64,000 nt of DNA from Tranzscheliella williamsii (lineage: Eukaryota > Basidiomycota > Ustilaginomycetes > Ustilaginales > Ustilaginaceae). This document shows, one piece after another, positions 52,371 to 61,754 of this stretch. Made by a program: the position numbers and the translations under genes. The stretch spans positions 1-64,000 of the forward strand of contig JALBYF010000061.1 in assembly GCA_023212725.1 (NCBI GenBank). The letters run 5' to 3'. Positions within the stretch are counted from its first letter, which is position 1, and each line of letters opens with the position of its first letter. The notes under the pieces are model-generated. The model was given only the letters and a program-made list of their open reading frames with translations, did no database searches and was not told where the DNA came from.

Positions 52371-54662
52371 ATGTTGATCAAGCGCGTCATCACATTGTCG
52401 CCTCTGGCGGCGATGCATCTGAACTACAGCTTCCCGGACTGTGCCAACGGCCCGCTGTCGGGCAATTTGGTGTGCGACCCGAGTGCCAACTACTGGGAGC
52501 GCGCGCAGGCGCTGGTCTCCGAGTTTACACAGCACGAGCTGATCAACAACACGGTCAACTTTGCTGGCGGCTCCAAGCGGCTCGGGCTGCCGGCGTACCA
52601 GTGGTGGAGCGAGGCGCTGCACGGCGTTTCGGGCTCGCCCGGAGTCTCGTTCCAGAAGCAGGGCGAGTTTGCGTCGGCGACCAACTTCCCGCAGATAATC
52701 AACCTGGGAGCGACGTTTGACGACGGGCTGTATGGCGAGGTGGCGAACCACATTGCCAACGAGACGCGCGCCTACAACAACGCCGGCTTCTCGGGTCTCA
52801 ACCTGTACAGCCCGCTGAACATCAACTGCTTCCGCGACCCGCGCTGGGGCCGTGGCCAGGAGACTGTCGGCGAGGACCCGCTGCACATGGCGCGCTTCGC
52901 CGTGGCCATGGTCAAGGGCCTCCAGGGCGACGACCCAATGCATCTCAAGGTGGCCGCCACCTGCAAGCACTACCTCGCCTACGACCTCGAAGCCTTCGGC
53001 GGCGTCGAGCGCTACCAGTTTGACGCCATCGTCTCCAACCAGGACCTGGCCGACTTCTTTCTGCCACAGTTCCGCGCGTGCGTGCGCGACGGCGGCGCGA
53101 CCACCCTCATGACCTCGTACAACGCCGTCAATGGCGTGCCTCCGTCGGCATCGAAATACTACCTCGAGACGCTGGCGCGCAAGTCGTGGGGTTTCGACAA
53201 GCTGCACAACTACGTGACGTCGGACTGTGACGCGGTGGCGAATGTATACGACGGGCATCACTACTCGGACAGCTACCTGACGGCGGCGGCGGACTCGATC
53301 AATGCCGGGACCGACCTGAACTGCGGGGCGACCTACTCGGAGAATCTGGATGCGGCACTGGCGCAGAATCTGACGAGCAAGAAGGTGCTGCGGACGGCGG
53401 TGGCGCGGATGTATGCCTCGCTGGTGCGGCTGGGCTACTTTGACGCGGCCGAGACGCAGCCGTTGCGGCAGTTGAGCTGGGCGGATGTCAACACCAAGCC
53501 GGCGCAGGATGTTGCGTACCGCGCTGCGGTGGCGTCGGCGGTGCTGCTCAAGAACAGCGGGGTGCTGCCGCTCGACACGAGCAAGGTGCGCAAGGTGGCG
53601 CTGGTGGGGCCCTACTCGAACGCGACCGTGGCGCTGCGTGGCAACTATGCCGGCCCGGGCCCATTCACGATTCCGCTCCTGGACGCGGCGCGCAGCACGT
53701 TCGACGAGGTGGTCTGGGTCAACGGCACCAGCATTGCCGGCAACAGCACGGACCAGTTCGACGCCGCGGTGCGCGCAGCGGGTGATGTGGACGCCGTCAT
53801 CTTTGCCGGAGGGCTGGACAGCACTGTGGAGAGCGAGGAGCTCGACCGCAAGTCGCTGCACTGGCCCGGAAACCAGCTGGAGCTGATCCACAAGCTTGCC
53901 GACGCCGCCAAGCGCGGCGCGCGCCACACGCCCGTCGTGGTCCTCCAGTTCGGCGGCGGCCAGCTGGACGATTCGAGCCTCAAGGCAGACGCAAACGTCG
54001 ACGCCCTCTTCTGGGCAGGCTACCCGGGCCAGTCGGGCGCGCTTGCGCTCATGGACCTCGTCGCAGGCCACCAGTCCCCCTCGGGCCGCCTGCCCGTGAC
54101 GCAGTACCCGGCGCACTACATTGACAATGCCCCGCCGACACGCATGGCACTGCGTCCTGACGGCGCCTACCCCGGCCGCACCTACAAGTGGTACAGCGGC
54201 GAGCCGGTCTATCCATTCGGCCACGGGCTTCACTACACCCGCTTCGAAGCGAAGCTGAGCGGCCCAGGCAAGGCAGCCATCGCCGACGCCCAGGGTGACA
54301 CGTACGACGAGCACAAGACGGTGGCCACCGTCAGCGCAGCGGTCACCAACACGGGCAAGCGCACCTCGGACTACGTCGCGCTGGTCTTTGCGCGCCACAC
54401 CAACGGTCCCGCCCCCCACCCCAAGCGCTCGCTGGTGGCCTACGCCAAGATGAAAAACATCGCCCCCGGCGCAACCGCCACCGCCCACCTCGCCATCACC
54501 ATGGGCGCGCTCGCCCGCGCCGACACCGACGGCTCCTCCCGCCTCTACCCCGGCTCCTACCATCTGGAACTCGACGCCCCCGGCCACCCCCTCGCCGAAA
54601 CCACACTCCACCTCTCGGGCCACCCTCACACCGTCGTCCCCTGGGTCCACGCCGACGCATAA
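52371..54662 (+). CDS. GH3 beta-xylosidase/beta-glucosidase family
   Basis: Frame of 763 aa. It hydrolyses terminal beta-xylosyl (or arabinosyl) residues. Start of the catalytic domain FPDCANGPLSGNLVCDPSA is typical of fungal GH3 xylosidases, followed by YQWWSEALHG, NLYSPLNINCFRDPRWGRGQ (GRGQET in place of beta-glucosidase motifs), CKHYLAYDLE and the nucleophile Asp285 in VTSDCDAV. The second domain has LLKNSGVLPLD and WAGYPGQSG, and the fibronectin III-like end VTNTGKRTSDYVALVF. The N-terminus (MLIKRVITLSPLAAMHLNYS) is a short, weak signal peptide at best; a spliced upstream leader was not found, and a TATA box 86 bp upstream supports this ATG. The secreted cell-wall or hemicellulose role is family knowledge. 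Confidence 0.9.
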   Translation: MLIKRVITLSPLAAMHLNYSFPDCANGPLSGNLVCDPSANYWERAQALVSEFTQHELINNTVNFAGGSKRLGLPAYQWWSEALHGVSGSPGVSFQKQGEFASATNFPQIINLGATFDDGLYGEVANHIANETRAYNNAGFSGLNLYSPLNINCFRDPRWGRGQETVGEDPLHMARFAVAMVKGLQGDDPMHLKVAATCKHYLAYDLEAFGGVERYQFDAIVSNQDLADFFLPQFRACVRDGGATTLMTSYNAVNGVPPSASKYYLETLARKSWGFDKLHNYVTSDCDAVANVYDGHHYSDSYLTAAADSINAGTDLNCGATYSENLDAALAQNLTSKKVLRTAVARMYASLVRLGYFDAAETQPLRQLSWADVNTKPAQDVAYRAAVASAVLLKNSGVLPLDTSKVRKVALVGPYSNATVALRGNYAGPGPFTIPLLDAARSTFDEVVWVNGTSIAGNSTDQFDAAVRAAGDVDAVIFAGGLDSTVESEELDRKSLHWPGNQLELIHKLADAAKRGARHTPVVVLQFGGGQLDDSSLKADANVDALFWAGYPGQSGALALMDLVAGHQSPSGRLPVTQYPAHYIDNAPPTRMALRPDGAYPGRTYKWYSGEPVYPFGHGLHYTRFEAKLSGPGKAAIADAQGDTYDEHKTVATVSAAVTNTGKRTSDYVALVFARHTNGPAPHPKRSLVAYAKMKNIAPGATATAHLAITMGALARADTDGSSRLYPGSYHLELDAPGHPLAETTLHLSGHPHTVVPWVHADA

Positions 54663-55259
54663 CCCAAATCCCAGAACCGCCCCTGCCAATGTCCAAGCGA
54701 ATGAATCGTACTACGAAATGGATGCATGCGTGTGACAGTGCGAGCTAGGTATTGCCGATGCTGGGGAGAGCGAGGAGGGCGCGATAAAAGGTAGACGTAC
54801 TGCAGCGCTCGCCAACGCTGGTGCGTGTATGGGAGAGGTCGAGCAAGTCCTTGATCGTCCTTGATCGTCTTGCCGCAGATCCCGATGCTGCTGAGCGGGC
54901 CGGTCGCTGCTATTGACAGGTGGGAAGGTGTGTCACCGTCGCGGATCGGGAAGATGGCGCGAGGAAGGGGACAGTGTTAAGACGACGGATGGCGCTTGAT
55001 GACGCATGACGTATGACTGGGTTCGGACCAGCACGCGGGCTGGGACCGGACTACCATCCGGACCGCACCATCTCGGCCCTGCTCGTTGTGCGCTTGTCTG
55101 ATGCGCTCGCAGCCGGTGCGTGCGGGCTTGGCTTTGTTCGCTCCTTGTTGGCGTGTTGGTTGCGCGCCCAGGTTGCCGGCGGTGGTGGCTGCGTTTGCGC
55201 TCGACGGCTCTGTCCCGCGCCGTGGTGGGGCAGCGCTTGCTCGTGTCCATCTCGGCGCC
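54663..55259. other. Intergenic region between GH3 and MoaB-like genes
   Basis: About 600 bp. CTTGATCGTCCTTGATCGTC at 54849-54868 is a short direct repeat (10-bp unit). An open frame continuous with the next gene extends upstream to 55086 but is not supported as coding. Confidence 0.45.
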
Positions 55260-56315
55260 ATGTCTGCGCCCACCCATCTGGCAGACCAGCTGCCGACGTT
55301 TGAAAAGACGCCACCGCCGCTGCCCAGCCCGCGCGGCGAGCACCGGTATGTAGCCACCGCCGCGTGCCTGATCATCGGCGACGAGGTGCTCAACGGCAAG
55401 ACCAAGGACACCAACTCGCACTACTTTGCCACCTTCTGCTTCACCCTCGGCATCGACCTCAAGCGCATCGAGGTCGTCCCCGACGACCACGACACCATTG
55501 TCGAGGCTGCGCGTCGCCTCGCAAGCCAGTTCGACCTCGTCGTAACCTCCGGCGGCATCGGCCCCACCCCCGACGACATTACCTACCAGAGCATGGCCGA
55601 CGCCTTCGACGCAACACCGCTCCAGTATCACGACGAGACCCTCCGCCGCATGGCCGAAAATCTCAAGGCCAGGAAGGTCGATACCTCTACCATCACCGAA
55701 GAGGTACGTTGCCTTGCGCATCTCGCCCCCGCTGCGCCCTGCGGTGCGATGTTGACTTTGGTTTCTGTGCGCTGTGCCTCTGCAGATGATTACGGCGCGG
55801 AAGCGCATGGCCCTGTTTCCGTCCAAGCAGGTCGAGGTGATCTACCCGTCCGACAAGCTGTGGGTGCCGGTGGTGCGCATGGCGGGTACGCTGTGTATTC
55901 TGCCGGGCGTGCCGCGGCTGTTTGAGGTAAGCTGCTGTGGGAGGGACATACGTGCGAGCAGGGCGGTGGCTAACGCCGTGGTCTTCTGCGCTCGGCGTCG
56001 CAGGCGCTGCTCGACGAGCTCCCGCCGTACATCGCACTCGATCCGGCGCGCCCGCGCCCGCACCGCATCCTGGTCCATACCCGCCTCCCCGAGTCGCACA
56101 TCGCCCCCTTCCTCGCCCGCCTCACCACCCACTGCGCGCCCCTCGCCATCAAGGTCGGCTCCTACCCAAAGTGGAACAACGGCGTAGACATCTCCCTCAT
56201 CGGCAACGACCTCGCCCTCCTCCACCAGCTCGTCCCCCAAATCGAGCGCGAGACCCAAGGCTCTCTCATCACCCCCCTTCCCGACCCCCCCGCCAAAGAC
56301 AGAGGCAAGATCTAA
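55260..56315 (+). CDS. MoaB/Mog-type (MoCF-biosynthesis domain) protein
   Basis: Three exons, 55260-55703, 55786-55926, 56004-56315 (introns 82 and 77 nt, both phase 0, GTACGT...GCAG and GTAAGC...GCAG); 298 aa. The molybdopterin-binding fold shows as ACLIIGDEVLNGKTKDTNSH (first strand and GDE), DLVVTSGGIGPTPDDITYQS (the signature loop) and LCILPGVPRLFE. The C-terminal part (HRILVHTRLPESHIAPFLARL) resembles the second domain of CinA/FLAD1-like proteins. Standalone MoCF-domain proteins of this kind occur in fungi and resemble the N-terminal domain of animal FAD synthase; a nucleotide hydrolase or molybdopterin role is possible, none is shown. Start at the ATG just before SAPTHLADQLP; an upstream in-frame ATG at 55086 is less likely. 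Confidence 0.82.
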
Positions 56316-56494
56316 CCCTCCCTCCTCCCCCGTCACCGCAGACCACACCCACACAAACCGCCAACATTTCGGTGACAACAGGCGATGCTATTCAGTATGC
56401 ATGTACAATGGGACACGACGCGGTGACAGGACAAAAATGCGTAATGCGTCTGCGAGCGAGTGGGATAGGGACGATGCGAAGTGCGGCGATGGGT

Positions 56495-59254
56495 TTAGTC
56501 GAGGGGGTCCTCCTCGATGTGTGCGTGTTCAAAGCCGTCGTCGTCATTGTCGTCGGACATGGGTTCGTCGGCAAGGTCGGCGTCGGCGTCGGGGTGGGGA
56601 TCGTGATTGGCGCGGACGACGAGGCCGTTGCGGTGCGGGTCGAACTGGACGTGGATGGCGGGGTCGTCCTTGAGATGGACGCGGCCAGAGAGGATGAGGA
56701 TCGAGAGCGGCGAGAGGAGCTCCTGCTGGATGGCGCGGTTGAGTGGACGCGCGCCCATGGTGGGGGAGAAGCCGGTGGCAACCAGAAAGTCGGTCGCCGG
56801 CTCGTCCAGCACCAGCCGCGCTCGCCCGCCGTTGGCCTGGATCCGCTGCTCGATCTCGCGCAGCCGCACCGCGACAATCGACTTGACATCGCGCCGCGAT
56901 AGCTTGGAAAAGACAACGATGCTGTCGATCCGGTTGACAAACTCGGTCGGCATCGCCGCCTGGATGCTCCCCAGTACCAGCTGCCGCACCGCCTCGGACA
57001 TCTCGCCCTCGGCCTCGTTGATATATGCCGAGCCCAGGTTCGATGTCATGATGATAATCGTGTTGCGGAACGAAACCTGCCGTCCCTGGCTGTCCTGCAA
57101 GCGGCCCTCGTCCAGGACGCCCAAAAAGAGCTGGATAAACTCGCGCGAGGCCTTCTCGATCTCGTCGAGAAGCACAATGCTGAACGGCTTGCGGCGGACC
57201 GCTTCAGTCAGCACGCCGCCCTCATCGTGACCCACGTAGCCTGGCGGCGCGCCGATCAGCCGCGAGATGGCATGCTTCTCCGAATACTCGCTGCAGTCGA
57301 TGCGGACCATGGCATCCGCAGAGTCAAACATGCACTTGGCCAGCGTTCGGCTGAGCAGCGTCTTACCGGAGCCAGACGAGCCGGCAAACAGAAATGAGGC
57401 AATCGGCCGGTTGGCATCCGCCAGGCCAGACCGCGAAAGACGGATGGCCTGCGCAACACTCTTGACCGCCTCTTCTTGCCCGATGACTTCCTTGGCCAGC
57501 GTCTTTTCCAGCCGCAGCAGTTTGTTCTTCTCCGACTCGAGCATCCGCGACACCGGAATGCCCGTCCAGCGCGAAACGATCGCGGCGATCGAGTCGGACG
57601 TCACCGCATTGCTCTCGGCGTCGCGTCCCTCCTCTTCGCGCTTTCTCTCGGCAGCTTGCAGCTGTTGCAGCTTGGACTCCAAGTCGGGCAGTGCGTAGAA
57701 CTTGAGATCGCTGGCAGTGGCGAGGTCATACCGTCGCTCCGCCTCGGCAATCTTGGCGCGCACCTCTTCCATCTTCCTGCGGACAGTGTTGATCTCTTCT
57801 CCCTTGGCTTTCTGCGACTCGTAGGCGGCCTTGATGGGTGCTAGCTCATCGTCAATCTCCTGAATCTGCTTTTTTGTCTCTTCAAGAGACTGCTTGGACT
57901 GGTCATCCTTCTCGCGCGATAGCGCATGTACGGCAATTTCTAGCTGGAGCCTCTTGCGTTCTAGCTTGTCCACTTCTTCCGGGACCGTCTCGCGCGAGAC
58001 ACGCACATCGGCACACGACTCATCGACCAGGTCGATGGCCGAGTCGGGCAGCCGCCGGTCGGTGAGGTAGCGTTTGGCGAGCTGCGCCGCCGAAACAATA
58101 GCAGAGTCGAGGATGCGCACACCGTGGTGCACCTCGTACTTGTCGCGCAGCCCGCGAAGAATGGCAATACAGTCTTCCACCGAGGGCTCGTTGACCAGGA
58201 TCGACTGGAATCGTCGCTCCAGGGCGGCATCCTTCTCGACATACTGTCGATACTCGGTGGCGGTGGTGCAGCCAATAACGCGCAGCTTGCCACGCGCCAA
58301 CATAGGCTTGAGCAGATTGGCGGCATCCATGCCGCCGCCCGAATTGCCTTGGCCGGCCATCAGGAGATGCATCTCGTCGATAAAGAGGATGCATGGCGTA
58401 CCGTCGGCGGTCATCTTTTCAATATCCGACAGAACCGACTTGACCCTCTCCTCGTACTCTCCTCGGTATTTGGCTCCCGCCATGAGGCTGCCGACGTCCA
58501 GGCTGAGGATCTTGCCAAGCAGGTTGGGCGGCACGTCGCGATCAACAACGCGCTGGGCCAGACCTTCGACAATGGCGGTCTTACCGACACCGGGACTGCC
58601 AATGAGGACGGCATTGTTCTTGGTGCGTCGGGAGAGAACACGTACCGCCCTTCGGATTTCGTTGTCACGGCCGATGACGGGATCCAGAGAGCCTTCAGCG
58701 GCTAGCTGGGTCAGATCAGTGCAATATTTGGCGAGAGCGTCGTAGCCGGCTTCGGCGCTCTTGCTGTCAATGTGCCTGCCACCGCGGGTTTGAGTGATAG
58801 CGGTCTTGAGAAGCTGCTCATTGGCCAGGCCGGCTTCCTTGAGATACTGCTTGATGCTGACATCTTGAATGAGCGCGAGCAGAAGGTGATCCTGGGCAAT
58901 ATAGGCGTCTCTCTGTGTGGTTTTCTGGTTTTCGGCCTCCTTCAAAATCTTAAGGGCGGCAGAAGAAAGGCTGATGTCGTCGGGGACCGGGGTCTGTTGT
59001 GGCAATTTGCGCAGAGCGGTACGGAGCTTGTCTTCTAGGATCTTGGCATCTACGCCCGCCTTGTGACAAATGCTTTTGAAAAGCGACTGGCTTGATTCGT
59101 TGGTAGACTGGACGCCCTGTGCGTTGCTGGTGTCGTCGGTCAGCAGCGCCAAGCCGATATGTGCTGGGCTCACTTGGGCATGAGAGAAGTCCCTGGCTAG
59201 CTGAAGCGCAGCCGATACGGACGTTTGTGCTCTATCTGTGAACTCGAACGACAT
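56495..59254 (-). CDS. HSP104: Hsp104/ClpB AAA+ disaggregase
   Basis: Frame of 919 aa, the usual length of fungal Hsp104. It threads aggregated proteins with Hsp70/40 help in cytosol and nucleus. The N-domain begins FTDRAQTSVSAALQLA. NBD1: Walker A GSPGVGKT at 219-226 and Walker B CILFIDEMHLL. The coiled-coil middle domain spans about 410-530 (SREKDDQSKQSLEETKKQIQ). NBD2: Walker A GSSGSGKT near 625, IGAPPGYVGHDEGG pore region with the Tyr, Walker B IVLLDEIEKA. The C-terminus is acidic (DNDDDGFEHAHIEEDPLD), a cytosolic Hsp104 feature absent from mitochondrial Hsp78. No transit peptide. Upstream sequence carries a TATA box and heat-shock-element-like sites. Confidence 0.95.
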   Translation of the reverse strand: MSFEFTDRAQTSVSAALQLARDFSHAQVSPAHIGLALLTDDTSNAQGVQSTNESSQSLFKSICHKAGVDAKILEDKLRTALRKLPQQTPVPDDISLSSAALKILKEAENQKTTQRDAYIAQDHLLLALIQDVSIKQYLKEAGLANEQLLKTAITQTRGGRHIDSKSAEAGYDALAKYCTDLTQLAAEGSLDPVIGRDNEIRRAVRVLSRRTKNNAVLIGSPGVGKTAIVEGLAQRVVDRDVPPNLLGKILSLDVGSLMAGAKYRGEYEERVKSVLSDIEKMTADGTPCILFIDEMHLLMAGQGNSGGGMDAANLLKPMLARGKLRVIGCTTATEYRQYVEKDAALERRFQSILVNEPSVEDCIAILRGLRDKYEVHHGVRILDSAIVSAAQLAKRYLTDRRLPDSAIDLVDESCADVRVSRETVPEEVDKLERKRLQLEIAVHALSREKDDQSKQSLEETKKQIQEIDDELAPIKAAYESQKAKGEEINTVRRKMEEVRAKIAEAERRYDLATASDLKFYALPDLESKLQQLQAAERKREEEGRDAESNAVTSDSIAAIVSRWTGIPVSRMLESEKNKLLRLEKTLAKEVIGQEEAVKSVAQAIRLSRSGLADANRPIASFLFAGSSGSGKTLLSRTLAKCMFDSADAMVRIDCSEYSEKHAISRLIGAPPGYVGHDEGGVLTEAVRRKPFSIVLLDEIEKASREFIQLFLGVLDEGRLQDSQGRQVSFRNTIIIMTSNLGSAYINEAEGEMSEAVRQLVLGSIQAAMPTEFVNRIDSIVVFSKLSRRDVKSIVAVRLREIEQRIQANGGRARLVLDEPATDFLVATGFSPTMGARPLNRAIQQELLSPLSILILSGRVHLKDDPAIHVQFDPHRNGLVVRANHDPHPDADADLADEPMSDDNDDDGFEHAHIEEDPLD

Positions 59255-59317
59255 GATGTGTGGCGATGTGAGAAGTGATTTGGTGCAGAGACCACAGTGT
59301 CGGAGTCGAGAGGGTAG

Positions 59318-59463
59318 TTATATAGGGTAGACAGGTTCGACGTTGGACATCTTCGAAGATGTGTAGTCATAACCACAGAATGATGAGCGGGGTGACAAAG
59401 GCGAGAGTGTGAATCTTCTCGTCCCCTCCACATGATGCGAGTGCGTTCTAGCCGCTTCTGGAA
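59318..59463 (-). promoter_or_regulatory. HSP104 promoter: TATA box and heat-shock-element-like sites
   Basis: Reading the minus strand, TATATAA lies at 59324-59318, about 65 bp before the ATG. A 16-bp perfect palindrome ACATCTTCGAAGATGT is at 59347-59362. GAATCTTC (GAAnnTTC) is at 59411-59418 and TTCTGGAA (TTCnnGAA) at 59456-59463, two inverted nGAAn pairs as bound by heat shock factor. Three contiguous nGAAn units are not seen, so these are gapped or minimal sites. The remaining gap to 60094, toward the carboxylesterase, holds a GTGAAT array and a CCCCT (STRE-like) at about 59846. Confidence 0.55.
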
Positions 59464-60094
59464 CATCGACGCACGACTCACACTTGCAGCTGCACATAAT
59501 TTAGACTCACCGTCATCCCAAATCGGGCCCGATCTACGATGCGACAGATCGGATCGAGATTCCTCTCGGTTTCGATAAGCTCGGTGTCTGTGGCAGGAAG
59601 CCAATGCGGGATTCGGCGCGCTATGAGTCCAGTTGGCTGCGGGAATTGTTGGCAATCTGCAAGCTGTGCGAGTTGACATTCCGCAAGCCGAACAAGCCGC
59701 GCTAACCGTGCGTGTTGGCAGGATCGGCTGGTAGTAGGCATGCATATACCTTATCCTGTCTCCCTGCCGCTAACCGCAACCAGAGCTTGCACGACCGCCA
59801 CCCTCGTCGTTCCTGGCCCTGTGGCTGTGAAGCTAACCGAAAGGCCCCTTATTCTCCGTGGAAATGACATGCACACCCTGCGAAGCCTCCTATCCGGCCC
59901 AATGTCGTTCTTGGTGGTAGAGAAGGCAAGACGGATGTGTGTCGCATGTGAATGTGAATGTGAATGTAAAGCATAGATAGCTGTGAACGGCTTGTTTGAT
60001 CATCCACGGCTTCCTGTCCCACTTCCTGCTCGTCATCTACTACCTCCTGCCAGCATAAACGGAGCTACGGCCCTGTCATGAACTTGTTGTCACC
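59464..60094. other. Rest of the HSP104-carboxylesterase divergent gap
   Basis: About 630 bp with GTGAAT repeats at 59947-59967. Frames at 59478-59741 and 59740-59976 lack domains. No TATA box found before the carboxylesterase. Confidence 0.45.
59947..59967. repeat. GTGAAT hexamer array
   Basis: Three direct TGTGAA units. Same GTGANT family as at 32341, 34253 and 63973. Confidence 0.7.
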
Positions 60095-61450
60095 ATGCTA
60101 CTCGAAACGAACGGCGACACGCAGCTCTTCCAGCCACCGTGTGGTCCCATTGTCGCCTACAAGGATGACCGCGTCTTGCGTGCCCGCGGCGTCCCCTATG
60201 CCTTCGCGAAGAGATTCTGCGATCCAGAGCCCGTTCCAGATTGGGAGAAGCCCTTCCATGCTAGCCAGTCTGGACCTGCCTGTCCACAGTTCAAGGACGA
60301 GGCTGGCGATGCCGTCATGGGCATATCCGCCACCTACGGCCTGCAGCAAGACGAACATTGTCAAACTCTCGCTGTCACCCTTCCCCCTCGCGACTCGGAG
60401 TCGAAAACAGACGATACGCTGCAGCCAGTCCTTTGCTTCATTCACGGCGGCACCTATATAGCTGGCGCCGGCGAATGCCCCATGTACGACCCGGCCAGTC
60501 TCGTGGCCGAACACAGACTGATCGCCGTCAATATAACCTATCGTCTCGGACTGTTCGGTTTCTTGGGCGACGGCGTAAAGCGCCAACCTAACCTCGCCTT
60601 ACTGGATATGATGCAAGCGCTCCAGTGGGTACAACGCAACATCCGTGCCTTCGGAGGCGATCCTCGCCGAGTCACACTGGCTGGCCAAAGCGCAGGAGCG
60701 GATGCCGTTGCTCACTTGCTCGCCACTCGCGAAGCCCCCAGCCTCTTCTCGAGGGCAATCGTTCAGAGCGCCCCATGGAGATGTCGCACGGGTCGCGACA
60801 AGATGCAACAGGCCTTGCTGGAGGAAGCCAAAGATGTCGACAGCACCATGACCACGGAAAAAGTGGTCGAACGAGCCAAGCAGCTCATCCAAAACGCAAA
60901 ACGGTTTGGAGACCCTGCCAATCTGGCCATGTCGACGCAATCCGGCAAGTATCCGCTGCCGATCGAGGAAGGGATGGAGGCTGCCTGGAAGGCCAATGCG
61001 CCGCATATCGCACTCCTTGTTGGCAATACAGTTGATGAGGTCAGCATTTTTGTCGACGCCATGGGTTATCTCAACATGATCCACGATCTCCCTATTGTCG
61101 GTCGCCTGCTTGCGCGCTTCATCGTCCGCTTCTTCACGCGCTCGTTTTACGACAACGGCTCGCAGCACGTTGCTAAGCTCTGGTCCGCTGGCGGCGGCCA
61201 GGCCTACCTCTACACGCTCACCTGGTGCGTCCCCGGTAACCGCCTTGGCTCCTCGCACGCCATCGACCTGCCCCTCCTCTTCCCCAGCCAGGACGTCTGG
61301 AAGAACGCACAGATGCTTAAAGGCGCCGCATGGCCGCAAGTTGACGCCGCCGGCCGTCAGCTCCGCCAAATCTGGGCCGACTTTGTCCATGCCCAGTCGT
61401 GGCCCGAGTCCAATAAGGTTGATGGTCTCATCAGCTACAAGCGTGCATGA
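60095..61450 (+). CDS. Type-B carboxylesterase family protein
   Basis: Frame of 451 aa, somewhat shorter than the usual ~520-560 aa. Alpha/beta hydrolase hydrolysing carboxylic esters. Seen: RGVPYAFAKRF near the N-terminus, oxyanion-hole CFIHGGTYIAGAG, NITYRLGLFGFL, NLALLDMMQALQWVQRNI, and FGGDPRRVTLAGQSAGA with nucleophile Ser199. Acid candidate in GNTVDEVSIF and His near 388 in GSSHAIDLPLLF. No signal peptide is evident, so an intracellular enzyme is likely. The missing length lies between the nucleophile block and the acid (the middle is short), not at the ends. The natural substrate is unknown. Start is the first ATG in frame. Confidence 0.85.
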   Translation: MLLETNGDTQLFQPPCGPIVAYKDDRVLRARGVPYAFAKRFCDPEPVPDWEKPFHASQSGPACPQFKDEAGDAVMGISATYGLQQDEHCQTLAVTLPPRDSESKTDDTLQPVLCFIHGGTYIAGAGECPMYDPASLVAEHRLIAVNITYRLGLFGFLGDGVKRQPNLALLDMMQALQWVQRNIRAFGGDPRRVTLAGQSAGADAVAHLLATREAPSLFSRAIVQSAPWRCRTGRDKMQQALLEEAKDVDSTMTTEKVVERAKQLIQNAKRFGDPANLAMSTQSGKYPLPIEEGMEAAWKANAPHIALLVGNTVDEVSIFVDAMGYLNMIHDLPIVGRLLARFIVRFFTRSFYDNGSQHVAKLWSAGGGQAYLYTLTWCVPGNRLGSSHAIDLPLLFPSQDVWKNAQMLKGAAWPQVDAAGRQLRQIWADFVHAQSWPESNKVDGLISYKRA

Positions 61451-61754
61451 TTCTTCATCTTACGAACAGTTCTCCGACTACCAGCATGCCACACCCATCG
61501 ACCTTGTTGAATCGAAAATTGTGCCGGAAACACTCGGCTATCGGCCCCAAGACCCGGTGCGAGACACACAGGGAGAGCATTGTTGGCGAACCGAACAAAT
61601 CGAAAACAAGTACACAAGTTAGCCTGAGTGTTGAAAAGGCTCTAAAGGAGTGAACAGGAGTGCCGTGCCGAAGGGCCGATCGAACGAATTCTCTGACGCT
61701 TCCGGATAGGAGGCGTCGCAAGCAGAGCGACAACGAGGGGCAGCAAGAGGTCGT
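61451..61754. other. Convergent gap between carboxylesterase and DOMON/b561 gene
   Basis: About 300 bp; 3' ends only. Nothing else seen. Confidence 0.45.

Noticed and set aside
52308..54689. 793-codon frame antisense to the GH3 gene
   Set aside because: Translation is Val/Arg/Gly/Ala-rich with no domain; it is the mirror of a very GC-rich coding sequence with a clear GH3 domain on the other strand.
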